Shown: positions 8,775 to 16,847 of the stretch, piece by piece
How positions within the stretch are numbered: the first letter of the stretch is position 1
Layout: each line of letters opens with the position of its first letter
Notes under the pieces: generated by a model
The model's input: only the letters and a program-made list of their open reading frames with translations
What the model was told of the DNA's origin: nothing
The model's database searches: none
Assembly: GCA_037385045.1 (NCBI GenBank)
Contig: JARRNJ010000009.1
Coordinates: 1-64,000 of the forward strand
Direction of reading: 5' to 3'
Length of the DNA: 64,000 nucleotides
Origin: JARRNJ01 sp037385045
GTDB taxonomy: Bacteria; Pseudomonadota; Gammaproteobacteria; JASBUN01
Translations under genes and position numbers: made by a program

Positions 8775-10196
8775 TCACACGAACAAACGGGCGTTCAGCC
8801 ACATGTGCAACGCGATGCTCGCCGCATAGCCCAAGGCGATGGCCGGTGTCCACTTGAGGTGGCCGAAAAAGGTATAGACCCCGCGTGCCTGCCCCATGAG
8901 CGCAACGCCCGCCGCCGAGCCGATGGAGAGCAAGCTGCCGCCCACGCCCGCCGTCAGGGTCACCAACAGCCAGTGTCCCAGGCTCATGTCCGGCTGCATG
9001 GTCAATACAGCGAACATGATGGGTATGTTGTCGATGATCGCCGACAGCACGCCGACGGAAATATTGGCGGCGCTGGGACCCCATTGATGATACATGACAT
9101 CCGAAAGCAGCGTCAGGTAGCCGAGGAAACCAAGGCCGCCGACGCACACAACCACGCCGAAGAAGAAGAACAACGTATCCCACTCCGCCCGCGCCACGTT
9201 ACGGAAGATGTCGAACGGAACCGGATCGCCGACCATGGCCTCGGCCTTCTCCAGCGAATAGGTCTTATGATTGGTGTGGGTCTTGCGCAGGTAGTAGCCG
9301 AAAAACTGCAGGTACGCCAATCCCGTCATCATACCCATAACCGGCGGCAAGCCGAGGAACTGGTGAAAGCTCACTGCCGTGGTAATGGTCAAAAGGAACA
9401 GCACCATGATGCGCCGGGCCCCGCGTTTCATCACCACGCGGTCCTCGACCGGCTTCGGCTTGTCGTTGGGAACCGCGAAATGCATCAACGCCGCCGGAAC
9501 GACGAAATTGATAACCGACGGCAGAAACAGGGAAAAGAACTGAAAGAACTCGACCGTTCCTTTCTGCCATACCATCAGGGTGGTGATGTCGCCGAACGGA
9601 CTGAAGGCGCCGCCGGCGTTGGCCGCCACCACAATGTTGATGCACGACAGCGCAACGAAGCGCGGCCTGTCGACGCCCACCGCCATGACCACGGCGCACA
9701 TCAACAGCGCAGTGGTGAGGTTGTCGGCAACCGGCGAAATAAAAAACGCCAGCCAGCCGGTGAGCCAGAACAATCTGCGGTAGCCGAATCCTTTGCGCAC
9801 CAGCCAGGAACGCAGCGCGTCGAACACCAGGCGCTCCTCCATGGCGTTGATATAGGTCATCGCCACCAGTAGAAACAGAAACAGCTCGGCGTACTCGAGG
9901 ATATCGTGGCGCAGCGCCGGTTCGACCAACTCGCGCTGCGGATGGCCGAGGTAGGCCGCGGCGATCAGCGCCCAGATCACCCCGGCGGCGAGAATCACCG
10001 GCTTGGATTTGCGCAGGTGGGTGAATTCTTCAGCCATAACCAACAGGTACGCGACGACGAAAATGGCCAGTGCCGCGAACCCGATCTGACTATGCGTCAA
10101 ATCCAACGGCGTGCCGGCCGATTCCGACGCATGGGCAACCGAGGCCCAACCGACCGTCAACGTGAGTCCCGCAAGTAGCCGCTGCAAAATCACCAT
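8775..10196 (-). CDS. nhaD: NhaD-type sodium/proton antiporter
   Basis: A 473-residue polytopic membrane protein of the ion transporter superfamily, beginning with a cleavable-looking signal segment (ASVAHA). About twelve helices follow. Typical NhaD stretches include SPVADNLTTALLMCAVVMAVG, NIVVAANAGGAFSPFGDITTLMVWQKG and SAIIDNIPIMFAVL, which hold the conserved acidic and asparagine residues of the ion path. It expels sodium in exchange for protons and is common in marine and haloalkaliphilic bacteria. The start is ATG 10196 with GGAGG five bases before. It is transcribed alone, convergent with the kinase gene 42 bases away. Confidence 0.92.
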   Translation of the reverse strand: MVILQRLLAGLTLTVGWASVAHASESAGTPLDLTHSQIGFAALAIFVVAYLLVMAEEFTHLRKSKPVILAAGVIWALIAAAYLGHPQRELVEPALRHDILEYAELFLFLLVAMTYINAMEERLVFDALRSWLVRKGFGYRRLFWLTGWLAFFISPVADNLTTALLMCAVVMAVGVDRPRFVALSCINIVVAANAGGAFSPFGDITTLMVWQKGTVEFFQFFSLFLPSVINFVVPAALMHFAVPNDKPKPVEDRVVMKRGARRIMVLFLLTITTAVSFHQFLGLPPVMGMMTGLAYLQFFGYYLRKTHTNHKTYSLEKAEAMVGDPVPFDIFRNVARAEWDTLFFFFGVVVCVGGLGFLGYLTLLSDVMYHQWGPSAANISVGVLSAIIDNIPIMFAVLTMQPDMSLGHWLLVTLTAGVGGSLLSIGSAAGVALMGQARGVYTFFGHLKWTPAIALGYAASIALHMWLNARLFV

Positions 10197-10402
10197 CGAT
10201 CCTCCGCCTTCGGTTTATTCTGCCCGCTATGGTAGCAGACTCGTCCAGCGGAAAAGGCGATTATTGTGTGGTATTTCGGCATGCGAAACCGGCGGGCGAG
10301 GTTCGGTTATCGCTACATTGCGATGGAATTACCGCGTTACACTTGGACTTAAAGACCAGACCGGACACAACCACAAACGTCGGCTGCACGATGAGGAGAT
10401 TC

Positions 10403-11164
10403 ATGCCCCAAGCGGACCTCCCCCGGCTCTACGAACTGACCGCCCATGAGCACGTGGACAGCCTGCTGCTGGAGGCGCGACGCATGGCTCGCGCCGGAGC
10501 CGACGAAGGCACGGTGGTCTGGGCCCTCGAGCAGGACGCGCGCGCGCCCAACCCTGACGGCGGCTGGACGCCGCAACCGGGCGGGTTGGCGTGCGCGTTC
10601 ATACTGCGCCCCGAAGATCCGGCCCCGGTCGCGGCCCAGATCGGCCTGGTTGCAACGGTCGCGCTGACCAATGCCGTCGCGGAGTTGGTGGCCCCCATGA
10701 CCACGCTGCACTGCGGCTGGCCAGGCGACATCGTTCTGGGAGGCCGTAAGGCCGGTCAGGTAACGCTCGATGCAGCGGTCGGCGACGCCGGTGACGTGAA
10801 ATGGCTCAACGTGCTCGTCGAGGTCAACGTTCGGGCGCCGGTGGACCAAGTGGATCTCAGCCACGTGTACCTGCAATTCGACGGCCACTGCGACGTAACG
10901 CCGCAGCAGTTGCTGGAGCAGTTCAGCCGCGAATTCCTCACTTGGCTCGACCGCTGGGCCAACGAAGGCTTCGCTTCTATCCGCACCGCCTGGCTGCACC
11001 GCGCCGGCGGCGCTGGTCAGCCGGTGGAGGTACCCATTGCCGATGGCACGCTGGCGGGCACGCTGACGGATCTGGATGCCGATGGCCGGCTGGTAGTGGA
11101 AACCGATGCGGGCGCCCGTCGCCTGTCCCTGCCGCCCCTCGGGCCGAACCCGCCGGGAGCGTAG
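10403..11164 (+). CDS. Biotin/lipoate ligase-like protein (DUF4444-type)
   Basis: A 253-residue protein with the fold of biotin/lipoate-protein ligases. Segments VVWALEQDARA, GGLACAFILRP, GWPGDIVLGGRKAGQVTLDAA and LNVLVEVNV line up with the ligase core, including a lysine in GGRK at the position of the catalytic lysine. The canonical GRGRxGR adenylate loop is not recognisable and KWPND reads GWPGD. The last 60 residues form the small C-terminal domain seen in this group. I start at ATG 10403 because AGGAG precedes it by four bases. Relatives sit in formate dehydrogenase clusters of Alphaproteobacteria (recalled), and here an fdh island lies 3.5 kb away. Substrate unknown. Confidence 0.6.
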   Translation: MPQADLPRLYELTAHEHVDSLLLEARRMARAGADEGTVVWALEQDARAPNPDGGWTPQPGGLACAFILRPEDPAPVAAQIGLVATVALTNAVAELVAPMTTLHCGWPGDIVLGGRKAGQVTLDAAVGDAGDVKWLNVLVEVNVRAPVDQVDLSHVYLQFDGHCDVTPQQLLEQFSREFLTWLDRWANEGFASIRTAWLHRAGGAGQPVEVPIADGTLAGTLTDLDADGRLVVETDAGARRLSLPPLGPNPPGA

Positions 11165-11408
11165 CCGGGCCGCCGCGTGGACCGGCCGTCCGAGGCGAAG
11201 AGCAGGGGCCCCAGCGCAGCTGGGGATGCGACCGCCGGTGGGCGGCCCGGCGCCCCGCTTCGAAGCTCGGACACCGCGCGCCCCGCCGAGGGTCCGGATC
11301 CCCACGGCCGTGGGGGCCATCCTCCACCTGTCGGCGCGCTGCCCGCGGCGCGGTTGGCGGACGTATGCTAGATTAGATTCTGGGCGCGGGCTGAACGAGG
11401 GTACAGCC

Positions 11409-12155
11409 ATGAACAACGGGCCGGGAATCTCACGTCGTCGCTTCATGAAGCTGTGCGCGACGTCGGCCGCGCTGGTCAGCGCCAATCCCCAGGCTCTGGC
11501 CCGCAGCCGGGGCCCGGTGCACCGGTACAACCGGGTCAAGCTCATCGACCCCGACGGCAACCCCATACGCCTCCAGGACCTGGAGGTGGGCAAAAATTAC
11601 GTCTTTCACTATCCCTATGCCACGACACCGTGTTTTCTGCTCAATCTGGGCGATGTCGCGGTCCGGCCGACGGTGCTGGAGACCAAAGCCGGACAGCGCT
11701 ATGAATGGACCGGAGGCGTAGGACCCAGGCGTTCGGTGGTCGCGTTTTCGGCCATCTGTTCCCACCGCATGAGCTATCCGGCACATCAGGTCAGCTTTAT
11801 CAATTACCGGCCCGGGACCGTGGCGTTCGTCGACGAGCAGGATCATGTGGAACATCAGAGCCACGTGATCTTCTGCTGTTCCGAGCGCAGCGTCTACGAC
11901 GCGCTGCGGGGTGCCAAGGTCCTCGGCGGGCCGGCACCGCAACCCCTGGCGGCAATCTCGCTGCAGCATGATTCCGCGGACGGTTCGCTGCATGCGCTGG
12001 GCACGCAGGGCGGGGAGTTGTTCGAACGGTTTTTCGACAAGTTCGGTTTTCACCTTTCCCTCGAGTACCAGATCGAAAACATTCGCGAGCCGGTGACTGG
12101 CACGACACCGGTGGTGCCGCTCGAGGATTACACCCGCAACCAGATCCTTTGCTGA
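11409..12155 (+). CDS. Tat-exported Rieske-like protein with an altered cluster motif
   Basis: A 248-residue protein starting with a Tat signal (SRRRFMK, then a hydrophobic stretch). A Rieske-like domain follows: the first ligand pair is present as C117-S-H119. The second motif, normally CPCHGS, reads C156-C-S-E-R-S, with E159 where the histidine ligand belongs. The surroundings (SVYD, then GGPAPQPL) are classic Rieske. It may hold an atypical [2Fe-2S] centre, another metal, or none. The C-terminal half (about 190-248) is not recognised. No cytochrome bc1 genes adjoin it. The start is ATG 11409, preceded by GAGGGTAC. Confidence 0.7.
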   Translation: MNNGPGISRRRFMKLCATSAALVSANPQALARSRGPVHRYNRVKLIDPDGNPIRLQDLEVGKNYVFHYPYATTPCFLLNLGDVAVRPTVLETKAGQRYEWTGGVGPRRSVVAFSAICSHRMSYPAHQVSFINYRPGTVAFVDEQDHVEHQSHVIFCCSERSVYDALRGAKVLGGPAPQPLAAISLQHDSADGSLHALGTQGGELFERFFDKFGFHLSLEYQIENIREPVTGTTPVVPLEDYTRNQILC

Positions 12156-12181
12156 CCGGCGCGGGCAGCCAACCGCGACGT

Positions 12182-12955
12182 TCACCGCCGCACCGGGCCG
12201 TTGCGCGCCGCCAGGTCGCGAACCACTGCCGTGTGCCCGGCAAGCCGCGCCACATCGGCTGCCGTGCGCCCCCGCCCATCCCGGACGCCCGGATCCGCTC
12301 CGTGGTCCAACAGCAGGCGCGTGAGTACGGTACTGCCGCGCAGAGCGGCAAAGTGCAGCGCCGTGAGACCGTGATCATTCCGCCGGTTCACCTGCACTGC
12401 GGCGTCCTGAAGGAGTGTCCGCACGACCGCGGTGCGCCCTTCGCGGACCGCCCGCATCAGCGGCGTGGCGCCGAAGACATCCGCAAGGTTGGGATCGGCG
12501 TGCCGGTGCAACAGCAACGCCACCGCCGCCGCGTGGCCCTTGACGGCAGCGATCATCAGCGCCGTCCATCCGTTGCTGCTTACGGCGTTGACGTCCGCAC
12601 CCGCGTTCAACAACAGCCGCAGGGTCACAACGTCTCCCGGCACCGCCCCGTACATCAGCGCCGTGCCGCCATTGCGGTTGCGGGCGTTAACCCGGGCACC
12701 CGCTTCGAGCAAGTCCTTGATAAAGGGCGCGGCGCCGCGTCCCGCGGCGATCATCAACGCCGACTTGCCGTCGGGTGTGCATTGGTTGACATCCGCCCCG
12801 CTGGCCGCCAGGCGCTGCAACTGGACGATATCCCGCTGCTTCAGCGCCTGCAGCCAGCGCTCGCCGGCCGCCGCCGGCAAGGAGCACGCCAACAGCCCGC
12901 ATAACGCGGCCACCAGTGCCGCACATCCGCTGTGACGTTGGGATTTCGTATGCAT
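12182..12955 (-). CDS. Exported ankyrin-repeat protein
   Basis: A 257-residue protein with a signal peptide (about 1-30, ending LPAAAG) followed by about six ankyrin repeats, each recognisable from phrases such as GKSALMIAAGRG, GGTALMYGAV, GWTALMIAAVKGH, GATPLMRAVREG, GLTALHFAALRG and GRTAADVARLAGH. It should be a periplasmic protein-binding scaffold. It ends 27 bases after the convergent Rieske-like gene stop. Periplasmic ankyrin proteins can be linked to catalase or stress defence, but nothing here shows that. Confidence 0.88.
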   Translation of the reverse strand: MHTKSQRHSGCAALVAALCGLLACSLPAAAGERWLQALKQRDIVQLQRLAASGADVNQCTPDGKSALMIAAGRGAAPFIKDLLEAGARVNARNRNGGTALMYGAVPGDVVTLRLLLNAGADVNAVSSNGWTALMIAAVKGHAAAVALLLHRHADPNLADVFGATPLMRAVREGRTAVVRTLLQDAAVQVNRRNDHGLTALHFAALRGSTVLTRLLLDHGADPGVRDGRGRTAADVARLAGHTAVVRDLAARNGPVRR

Positions 12956-12990
12956 AGGCTCGCCCTCCGACCGGGCTCCAGAGGGGCCAT

Positions 12991-13434
12991 CTAACCGCGG
13001 CCGTCCCCGTACACGCTCTCGGCGCGTTGGTCGAATGTGGCCAGCACCCGGGAAAGAAAAGGCTGAACGGCGCCGTCAACCAGGCTCTCGATCCAGGAGA
13101 ATTCCAGGTCGAAAAACACCGACAGGTGGGCTTCGCAGCTGCCACGGTCGATGCCCTGGAAGTCCCATTCAATGCGCAAACGGGAAAACGGCTCGTCCTG
13201 GCTTTGAATTTCGATACAGCGGGGACGTTCGTAGGTGGCCGACGAAACGATGCGGCCTTGCATGCCCGCCAGAGTCACCACTTGCTCGGCCTCGAGGAAA
13301 TTGGCCTCCCGCCGCAACACCTTCGCCGCCCGGTAGCCGGGCACGAACTCCGGATAGCGCTCCACGTCCAACACCAGATCGAACATCTGCGGCGCGGAAA
13401 AGGACACCCGGCGATGAGCCTGGTGGCGCTCCAC
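12991..13434 (-). CDS. RatA/COQ10-family START-like protein
   Basis: A 147-residue single-domain protein of the polyketide cyclase/START-like fold that includes RatA and the ubiquinone-binding COQ10. The family pattern is seen in MFDLVLDVERYPEFVPGYRAAKVL and the C-terminal amphipathic helix ending LSRVLATFDQRAESVYG. The start is GTG 13434, three bases after the stop of the upstream prenyltransferase, so the two are co-transcribed. The pairing with a quinone-type prenyltransferase favours a COQ10-like lipid-quinone chaperone over a ribosome toxin (inference). No antitoxin partner RatB was seen. Confidence 0.8.
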   Translation of the reverse strand: MERHQAHRRVSFSAPQMFDLVLDVERYPEFVPGYRAAKVLRREANFLEAEQVVTLAGMQGRIVSSATYERPRCIEIQSQDEPFSRLRIEWDFQGIDRGSCEAHLSVFFDLEFSWIESLVDGAVQPFLSRVLATFDQRAESVYGDGRG

Positions 13435-13437
13435 CGT

Positions 13438-14418
13438 TCAAGCTCCGCCCCACAACAACCAGCCACACAGCCACAGCGCGCCGACCGTGTGCACCGCCAG
13501 CGTCATCTCGATACCCCGTCGCCGGCCCGCTTCCCCGCGGCGCATGAAAGCGGCCGCCACAACGGCCGTCGCCAGCAACAACGCCGGCACCCAAAGGCCC
13601 CAGGGCGCAAAGTCGAAATGCCGCCAGATCAGCCATTGAACCGCCAGCGCCAACGCGTGGAGCCCGAGATACAGCCCGGCGCTGCCGGACTCGCCCATAC
13701 GCACCACCAGCGTTCGCTTCCCCGCGGCGGCATCCGCTTGTGCGTCCGGGACCTCGTTGGCCAGCAGGATCGCAGCCACCCACAAGCTTATGGGAATGGA
13801 AACCAACAGCACCGTCGCGCTGACGTCAGTATTTTGCAGCCAGGCCGCGCCGGAGACCGGCAGCACGCCGAACCCGACAGCCACCGCAAGCTCGCCAACG
13901 CCATGGGCGCTGAGCTGCAGCGGCGGCATGGAGTAGGCGACCGCCAGTGCCACGCCCACCAGCCCGAATCCCAGCACCGGCCAGCCGCAGGCCCTGAGCA
14001 GCAACAGCCCGCAAACAACACCCAACAGAAGCAGCAAGACGCCCCACACCCCCATCTCCCGCACGCTCATGACCCGGTTCTGGATGAAACGCGAACCGCC
14101 CGTGTAGGGAAAGATACGGCGGTCGTTGGGACCGTCGGCGCCGATCAACTCATCGAACACATCATTGAGCACATTGGCGCCGGCGTGCACGCACATGACG
14201 CAGACCAGCGCGACGGCGAAAATCCACGGCTCGAACGCGCCGCTGAGGCGATATCCGAGGCAACTGCCCAGCAGCACCGGCAGCACCGAGGCCGGGAAAA
14301 ACATCGGCCGGGTCGCAAGCAGCAGGCGCTTGGCCGTACGCCCCAGGCCGTCGCCCCTCAGCACCGCCGCTTGCGGTTCGAGCGGATTCGAAGATACGTA
14401 ACTGGATTGATCTGTCAT
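13438..14418 (-). CDS. UbiA-family prenyltransferase (MenA-like)
   Basis: A 326-residue membrane prenyltransferase with about eight helices. The two magnesium/diphosphate motifs are present: NDVFD within GANVLNDVFDELIGADGPNDRR, and DAQAD followed by AAGKRTLVVRMG. The ordering resembles MenA (1,4-dihydroxy-2-naphthoate octaprenyltransferase) more than UbiA, but no other menaquinone gene is in the window, so the acceptor is uncertain. I start at ATG 14418 (MTDQSSYVSS). The RatA/COQ10-like gene follows in the same operon. Confidence 0.82.
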   Translation of the reverse strand: MTDQSSYVSSNPLEPQAAVLRGDGLGRTAKRLLLATRPMFFPASVLPVLLGSCLGYRLSGAFEPWIFAVALVCVMCVHAGANVLNDVFDELIGADGPNDRRIFPYTGGSRFIQNRVMSVREMGVWGVLLLLLGVVCGLLLLRACGWPVLGFGLVGVALAVAYSMPPLQLSAHGVGELAVAVGFGVLPVSGAAWLQNTDVSATVLLVSIPISLWVAAILLANEVPDAQADAAAGKRTLVVRMGESGSAGLYLGLHALALAVQWLIWRHFDFAPWGLWVPALLLATAVVAAAFMRRGEAGRRRGIEMTLAVHTVGALWLCGWLLWGGA

Positions 14419-14585
14419 GAGCGGCAGCACACCTGGATTATCGTTATTGAAGCGGCCGGGCCTGCGCAAAGCCCGCCCCACGCGAAGCAACAGTATACCC
14501 GGGCGGCCGGCAGACCGTCGAAAACCGCCCACTTCCGATGATCCGTTACATTGATGGTCGGCTGCAAGCAATCACGCGCACAAGA

Positions 14586-14611
14586 AAACGCCCGGCGGAT
14601 GCCGGGCGTTT
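14586..14611 (-). terminator. Intrinsic terminator of the fdh operon
   Basis: AACGCCCGGC and GCCGGGCGTT form a perfect 10-bp stem with the loop GGAT; on the minus strand it runs into TTTTCTTGTG. It lies 33 bases after the stop of the cytochrome b subunit gene and closes the formate dehydrogenase operon. Confidence 0.85.
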
Positions 14612-14643
14612 CGCGGTGGCTACCGAGTGCGCCGCCCATGCAG

Positions 14644-15729
14644 TCAGGTCGATGCCGGGCCCGGCGCGCTCTTGCCGCCGGCCTGCTCGCCGGCCGCCTG
14701 CGGTGCGCCGCTTCCCCGCTGCATCTCCTCCCACCAAACGCTGTGGTGCTGTTTCATCCATTCCTCGCTCACCTGACCATATGCCATGCCCTTGAAAGCG
14801 CCTTCCACGCCCAGGGTGCCCAGATAAATGTGGCCCAGGGAAATGGCGATCCACAGCATGGCGAAGGACGCGTGCAGCAAGGCCACGGTCTGCATCAATT
14901 CCCGGCTCTGGCCGAAATTGGGGAAATCATAGATCAGACCGGTGACGCAGACGCCGATCAGGCCAACGGTGGCGATGATCCAGAACCAGATCTTCTCCCC
15001 GGCGTTGGCGCGCCCGGCGGGCGGATGGACCCCGCGTTTGAACATGCCGCCGCCCTTCTTCAGCCACTCCCAGTCGTAGCCCTTGAAGGTGTTGTAACGC
15101 ACCCAGGCCAGGAACTGCACGATGACACCGACCATAAACAAAGGTCCGGAGTAGTTGTGCACCACCTTGGCGAAACTCGCATAGGCGGCGAAACCCGGCA
15201 GTCCCAGTATGGGAATCAGCACCGCGCGGCCAAACAGCAGGCTCATGCCGGTGATGGCCAGAATGATGAAAAATATGGCCACATACCAGTGCACGAATCG
15301 TTCCCCCCCGCTCCAGCGTTCCACCATACGCCCCGAGGACGGCGCCTCCACGCGCGTGCGGCCGCGGAACAGAAAGAACAGCAGGATCAGCGCCACCACC
15401 ACCGCCAACACCCACGGCGCGATGCTGGACACCGGCCCGTTGCGCAGGTTGCGGTAATTCTCGCCGCCGTTGTTGATCAGCCGGTCGGTCGTGTATGGTC
15501 CGCTCGCGGCCGTATAGCCCTGGTCACCCTCGCGTACGGCACGCCAGTAATTGGCGTGTGGATTGGCTGCGGCACGGCCCGCGTCGGCTGCCTGCGCCGG
15601 CGTCAGGCTGACATACAGGTAGCCGCCGAGCGGCAGGGTCATAGTGGCGATCGCCATGACCAGCAGGCTCCACAGCATGATGCGTCTACGCTTTGCCCGA
15701 CGACCCGCGCTCGCATTAGTCTCTGACAT
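14644..15729 (-). CDS. fdhC: Formate dehydrogenase gamma subunit (cytochrome b)
   Basis: A 361-residue integral membrane cytochrome b that anchors the formate dehydrogenase and passes electrons to quinone. A first helix (about 14-34) and a periplasmic stretch are followed by another helix (about 98-118) and the four-helix b-type core. Heme-ligand histidines are visible in GGERFVHWYVAIFF, in AKVVHNYSGPLF and in LHASFAMLWIAISLGHIYLG. At 361 residues it is longer than the E. coli FdoI/FdnI type and similar to the Wolinella-type FdhC. It is the last gene of the operon, before the terminator at 14586. Confidence 0.9.
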   Translation of the reverse strand: MSETNASAGRRAKRRRIMLWSLLVMAIATMTLPLGGYLYVSLTPAQAADAGRAAANPHANYWRAVREGDQGYTAASGPYTTDRLINNGGENYRNLRNGPVSSIAPWVLAVVVALILLFFLFRGRTRVEAPSSGRMVERWSGGERFVHWYVAIFFIILAITGMSLLFGRAVLIPILGLPGFAAYASFAKVVHNYSGPLFMVGVIVQFLAWVRYNTFKGYDWEWLKKGGGMFKRGVHPPAGRANAGEKIWFWIIATVGLIGVCVTGLIYDFPNFGQSRELMQTVALLHASFAMLWIAISLGHIYLGTLGVEGAFKGMAYGQVSEEWMKQHHSVWWEEMQRGSGAPQAAGEQAGGKSAPGPAST

Positions 15730-15744
15730 GATCGCGCCTCCGAT

Positions 15745-15954
15745 CTAACGATCGACCTGTGTGTACATGATCCGGTGATCCAGCTTCTGGTTGGACACGT
15801 CGGACTTGAACTTCTGCTCCTTGTACTGCTTGCCCACGGTCACCCAGGGTTCCTGGACATGCTGGCAGGCACTGAGCGTGGTTGATGTCAACAGCAACAA
15901 CCCGCACCAGATGATTGTTCTGGCTGTGGTCCGGCTAACCGACGTGACGCCCAT
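15745..15954 (-). CDS. Small lipoprotein in the fdh operon (copy 1)
   Basis: A 69-residue lipoprotein: hydrophobic stretch IIWCGLLLLTSTTLSAC ending in a lipobox, then about 40 mostly charged residues finishing MYTQVDR. The start is ATG 15954 behind GAAGGAGG. It lies between the iron-sulfur subunit and the cytochrome b subunit of formate dehydrogenase, next to a second lipoprotein of the same size that also ends in QVDR. The two may assist assembly or anchoring of the periplasmic enzyme (inference). I do not recognise a named family. Confidence 0.7.
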   Translation of the reverse strand: MGVTSVSRTTARTIIWCGLLLLTSTTLSACQHVQEPWVTVGKQYKEQKFKSDVSNQKLDHRIMYTQVDR

Positions 15955-15974
15955 CCCCGTGCCTCCTTCACCGC

Positions 15975-16175
15975 TCACCGGTCAACCTGCACCAGGTTGA
16001 ACCGTTCTTGCAGTTTCTTTTGCTGCTCCGGTTTCTTTTCCAGCGCCTGCAGCGGATCCCGGCCACCTTTGTAGACGCCGGGCTCGTGCATGCTGACGTC
16101 GGGCGATTGGTAGCAGCCGGCAACCCCGGCCGTCGTGATTGCTGCAAGCACCGTCAGTGCCACTCGTCGCTTCAT
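15975..16175 (-). CDS. Small lipoprotein in the fdh operon (copy 2)
   Basis: A 66-residue lipoprotein with signal and lipobox VAGC, followed by MHEPGVYKGGRDPLQALEK and ending NLVQVDR. The start is ATG 16175 behind GGGAG. It lies 20 bases upstream of copy 1 and shares its size, lipobox and C-terminal QVDR, suggesting an old duplication. The EPGVYKGxxDPL phrase looks conserved-type, but I cannot name a family. Its place inside the fdh operon points to a structural or assembly role in the periplasm. Confidence 0.7.
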   Translation of the reverse strand: MKRRVALTVLAAITTAGVAGCYQSPDVSMHEPGVYKGGRDPLQALEKKPEQQKKLQERFNLVQVDR

Positions 16176-16247
16176 GCTGGTTCTCCCGCCACGTGTAGGC
16201 ATGTCCACGATAGCCAGGCCCGCCGTGACCCGGCCGGTCCCGTCGTA

Positions 16248-16832
16248 TCAGCTCGGGTACGCCGTCTCCCAGCCCCAGGTCTTGGGGCGGCCGCCGCGCT
16301 TCAGGACCCGCTTGCGGTAGATATCCGCCACCAGATCGCCATCGCCGGCCAGCAGCGCCTTCGTCGAGCACATCTCGGCGCAAGCGGGCAGTTTGCCCTC
16401 GGCGATGCGGTTACTGCCGTACTTCTCGTATTCCTCGGCGGAGTTGTCCGGCAGCGGACCGCCGGCGCAGAAGGTGCACTTGTCCATCTTGCCGCGCACG
16501 CCGAAGGCCTCCTTCTGCGGGTACTGGGGCGCTCCGAAGGGACAGGCGTAGAAGCAGTAGCCGCAGCCGATGCACAGGTCCTTGTCGTGCAGCACGATGC
16601 CGTCAGCGGTGGTGTAAAAGCAGTCCACCGGGCAGACGGCCGCACAAGGCGCGTCGGTGCAGTGCATGCAGGCCACCGAGATGGATTTCTCGCCCGGCAC
16701 GCCGTCCTTGAGCGTGATCACGCGCCGGCGGTTCACCCCCCAGGGGACCTCGTTTTCGTTCTTGCACGCCACCACACAGCCGTTGCACTCGATGCAGCGT
16801 TCAGCGTCGCAGAGAAATTTCATTCGTGCCAT
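16248..16832 (-). CDS. fdhB: Formate dehydrogenase iron-sulfur (beta) subunit
   Basis: A 194-residue ferredoxin-like subunit with four sets of cysteines for four [4Fe-4S] clusters: CDAERCIECNGCVVACK, CMHCTDAPCAAVCPVDC, CIGCGYCFYACPFG and CTFCAGG with PACAEMC. It carries electrons from the catalytic subunit to the cytochrome b. Unlike E. coli FdoH it has no C-terminal membrane helix, as in the Wolinella-type enzyme. It has no signal peptide and must be exported with the Tat-signal alpha subunit. It is 15 bases downstream of the alpha gene. Confidence 0.93.
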   Translation of the reverse strand: MARMKFLCDAERCIECNGCVVACKNENEVPWGVNRRRVITLKDGVPGEKSISVACMHCTDAPCAAVCPVDCFYTTADGIVLHDKDLCIGCGYCFYACPFGAPQYPQKEAFGVRGKMDKCTFCAGGPLPDNSAEEYEKYGSNRIAEGKLPACAEMCSTKALLAGDGDLVADIYRKRVLKRGGRPKTWGWETAYPS

Positions 16833-16847
16833 GGTTCGTCACTCCTC

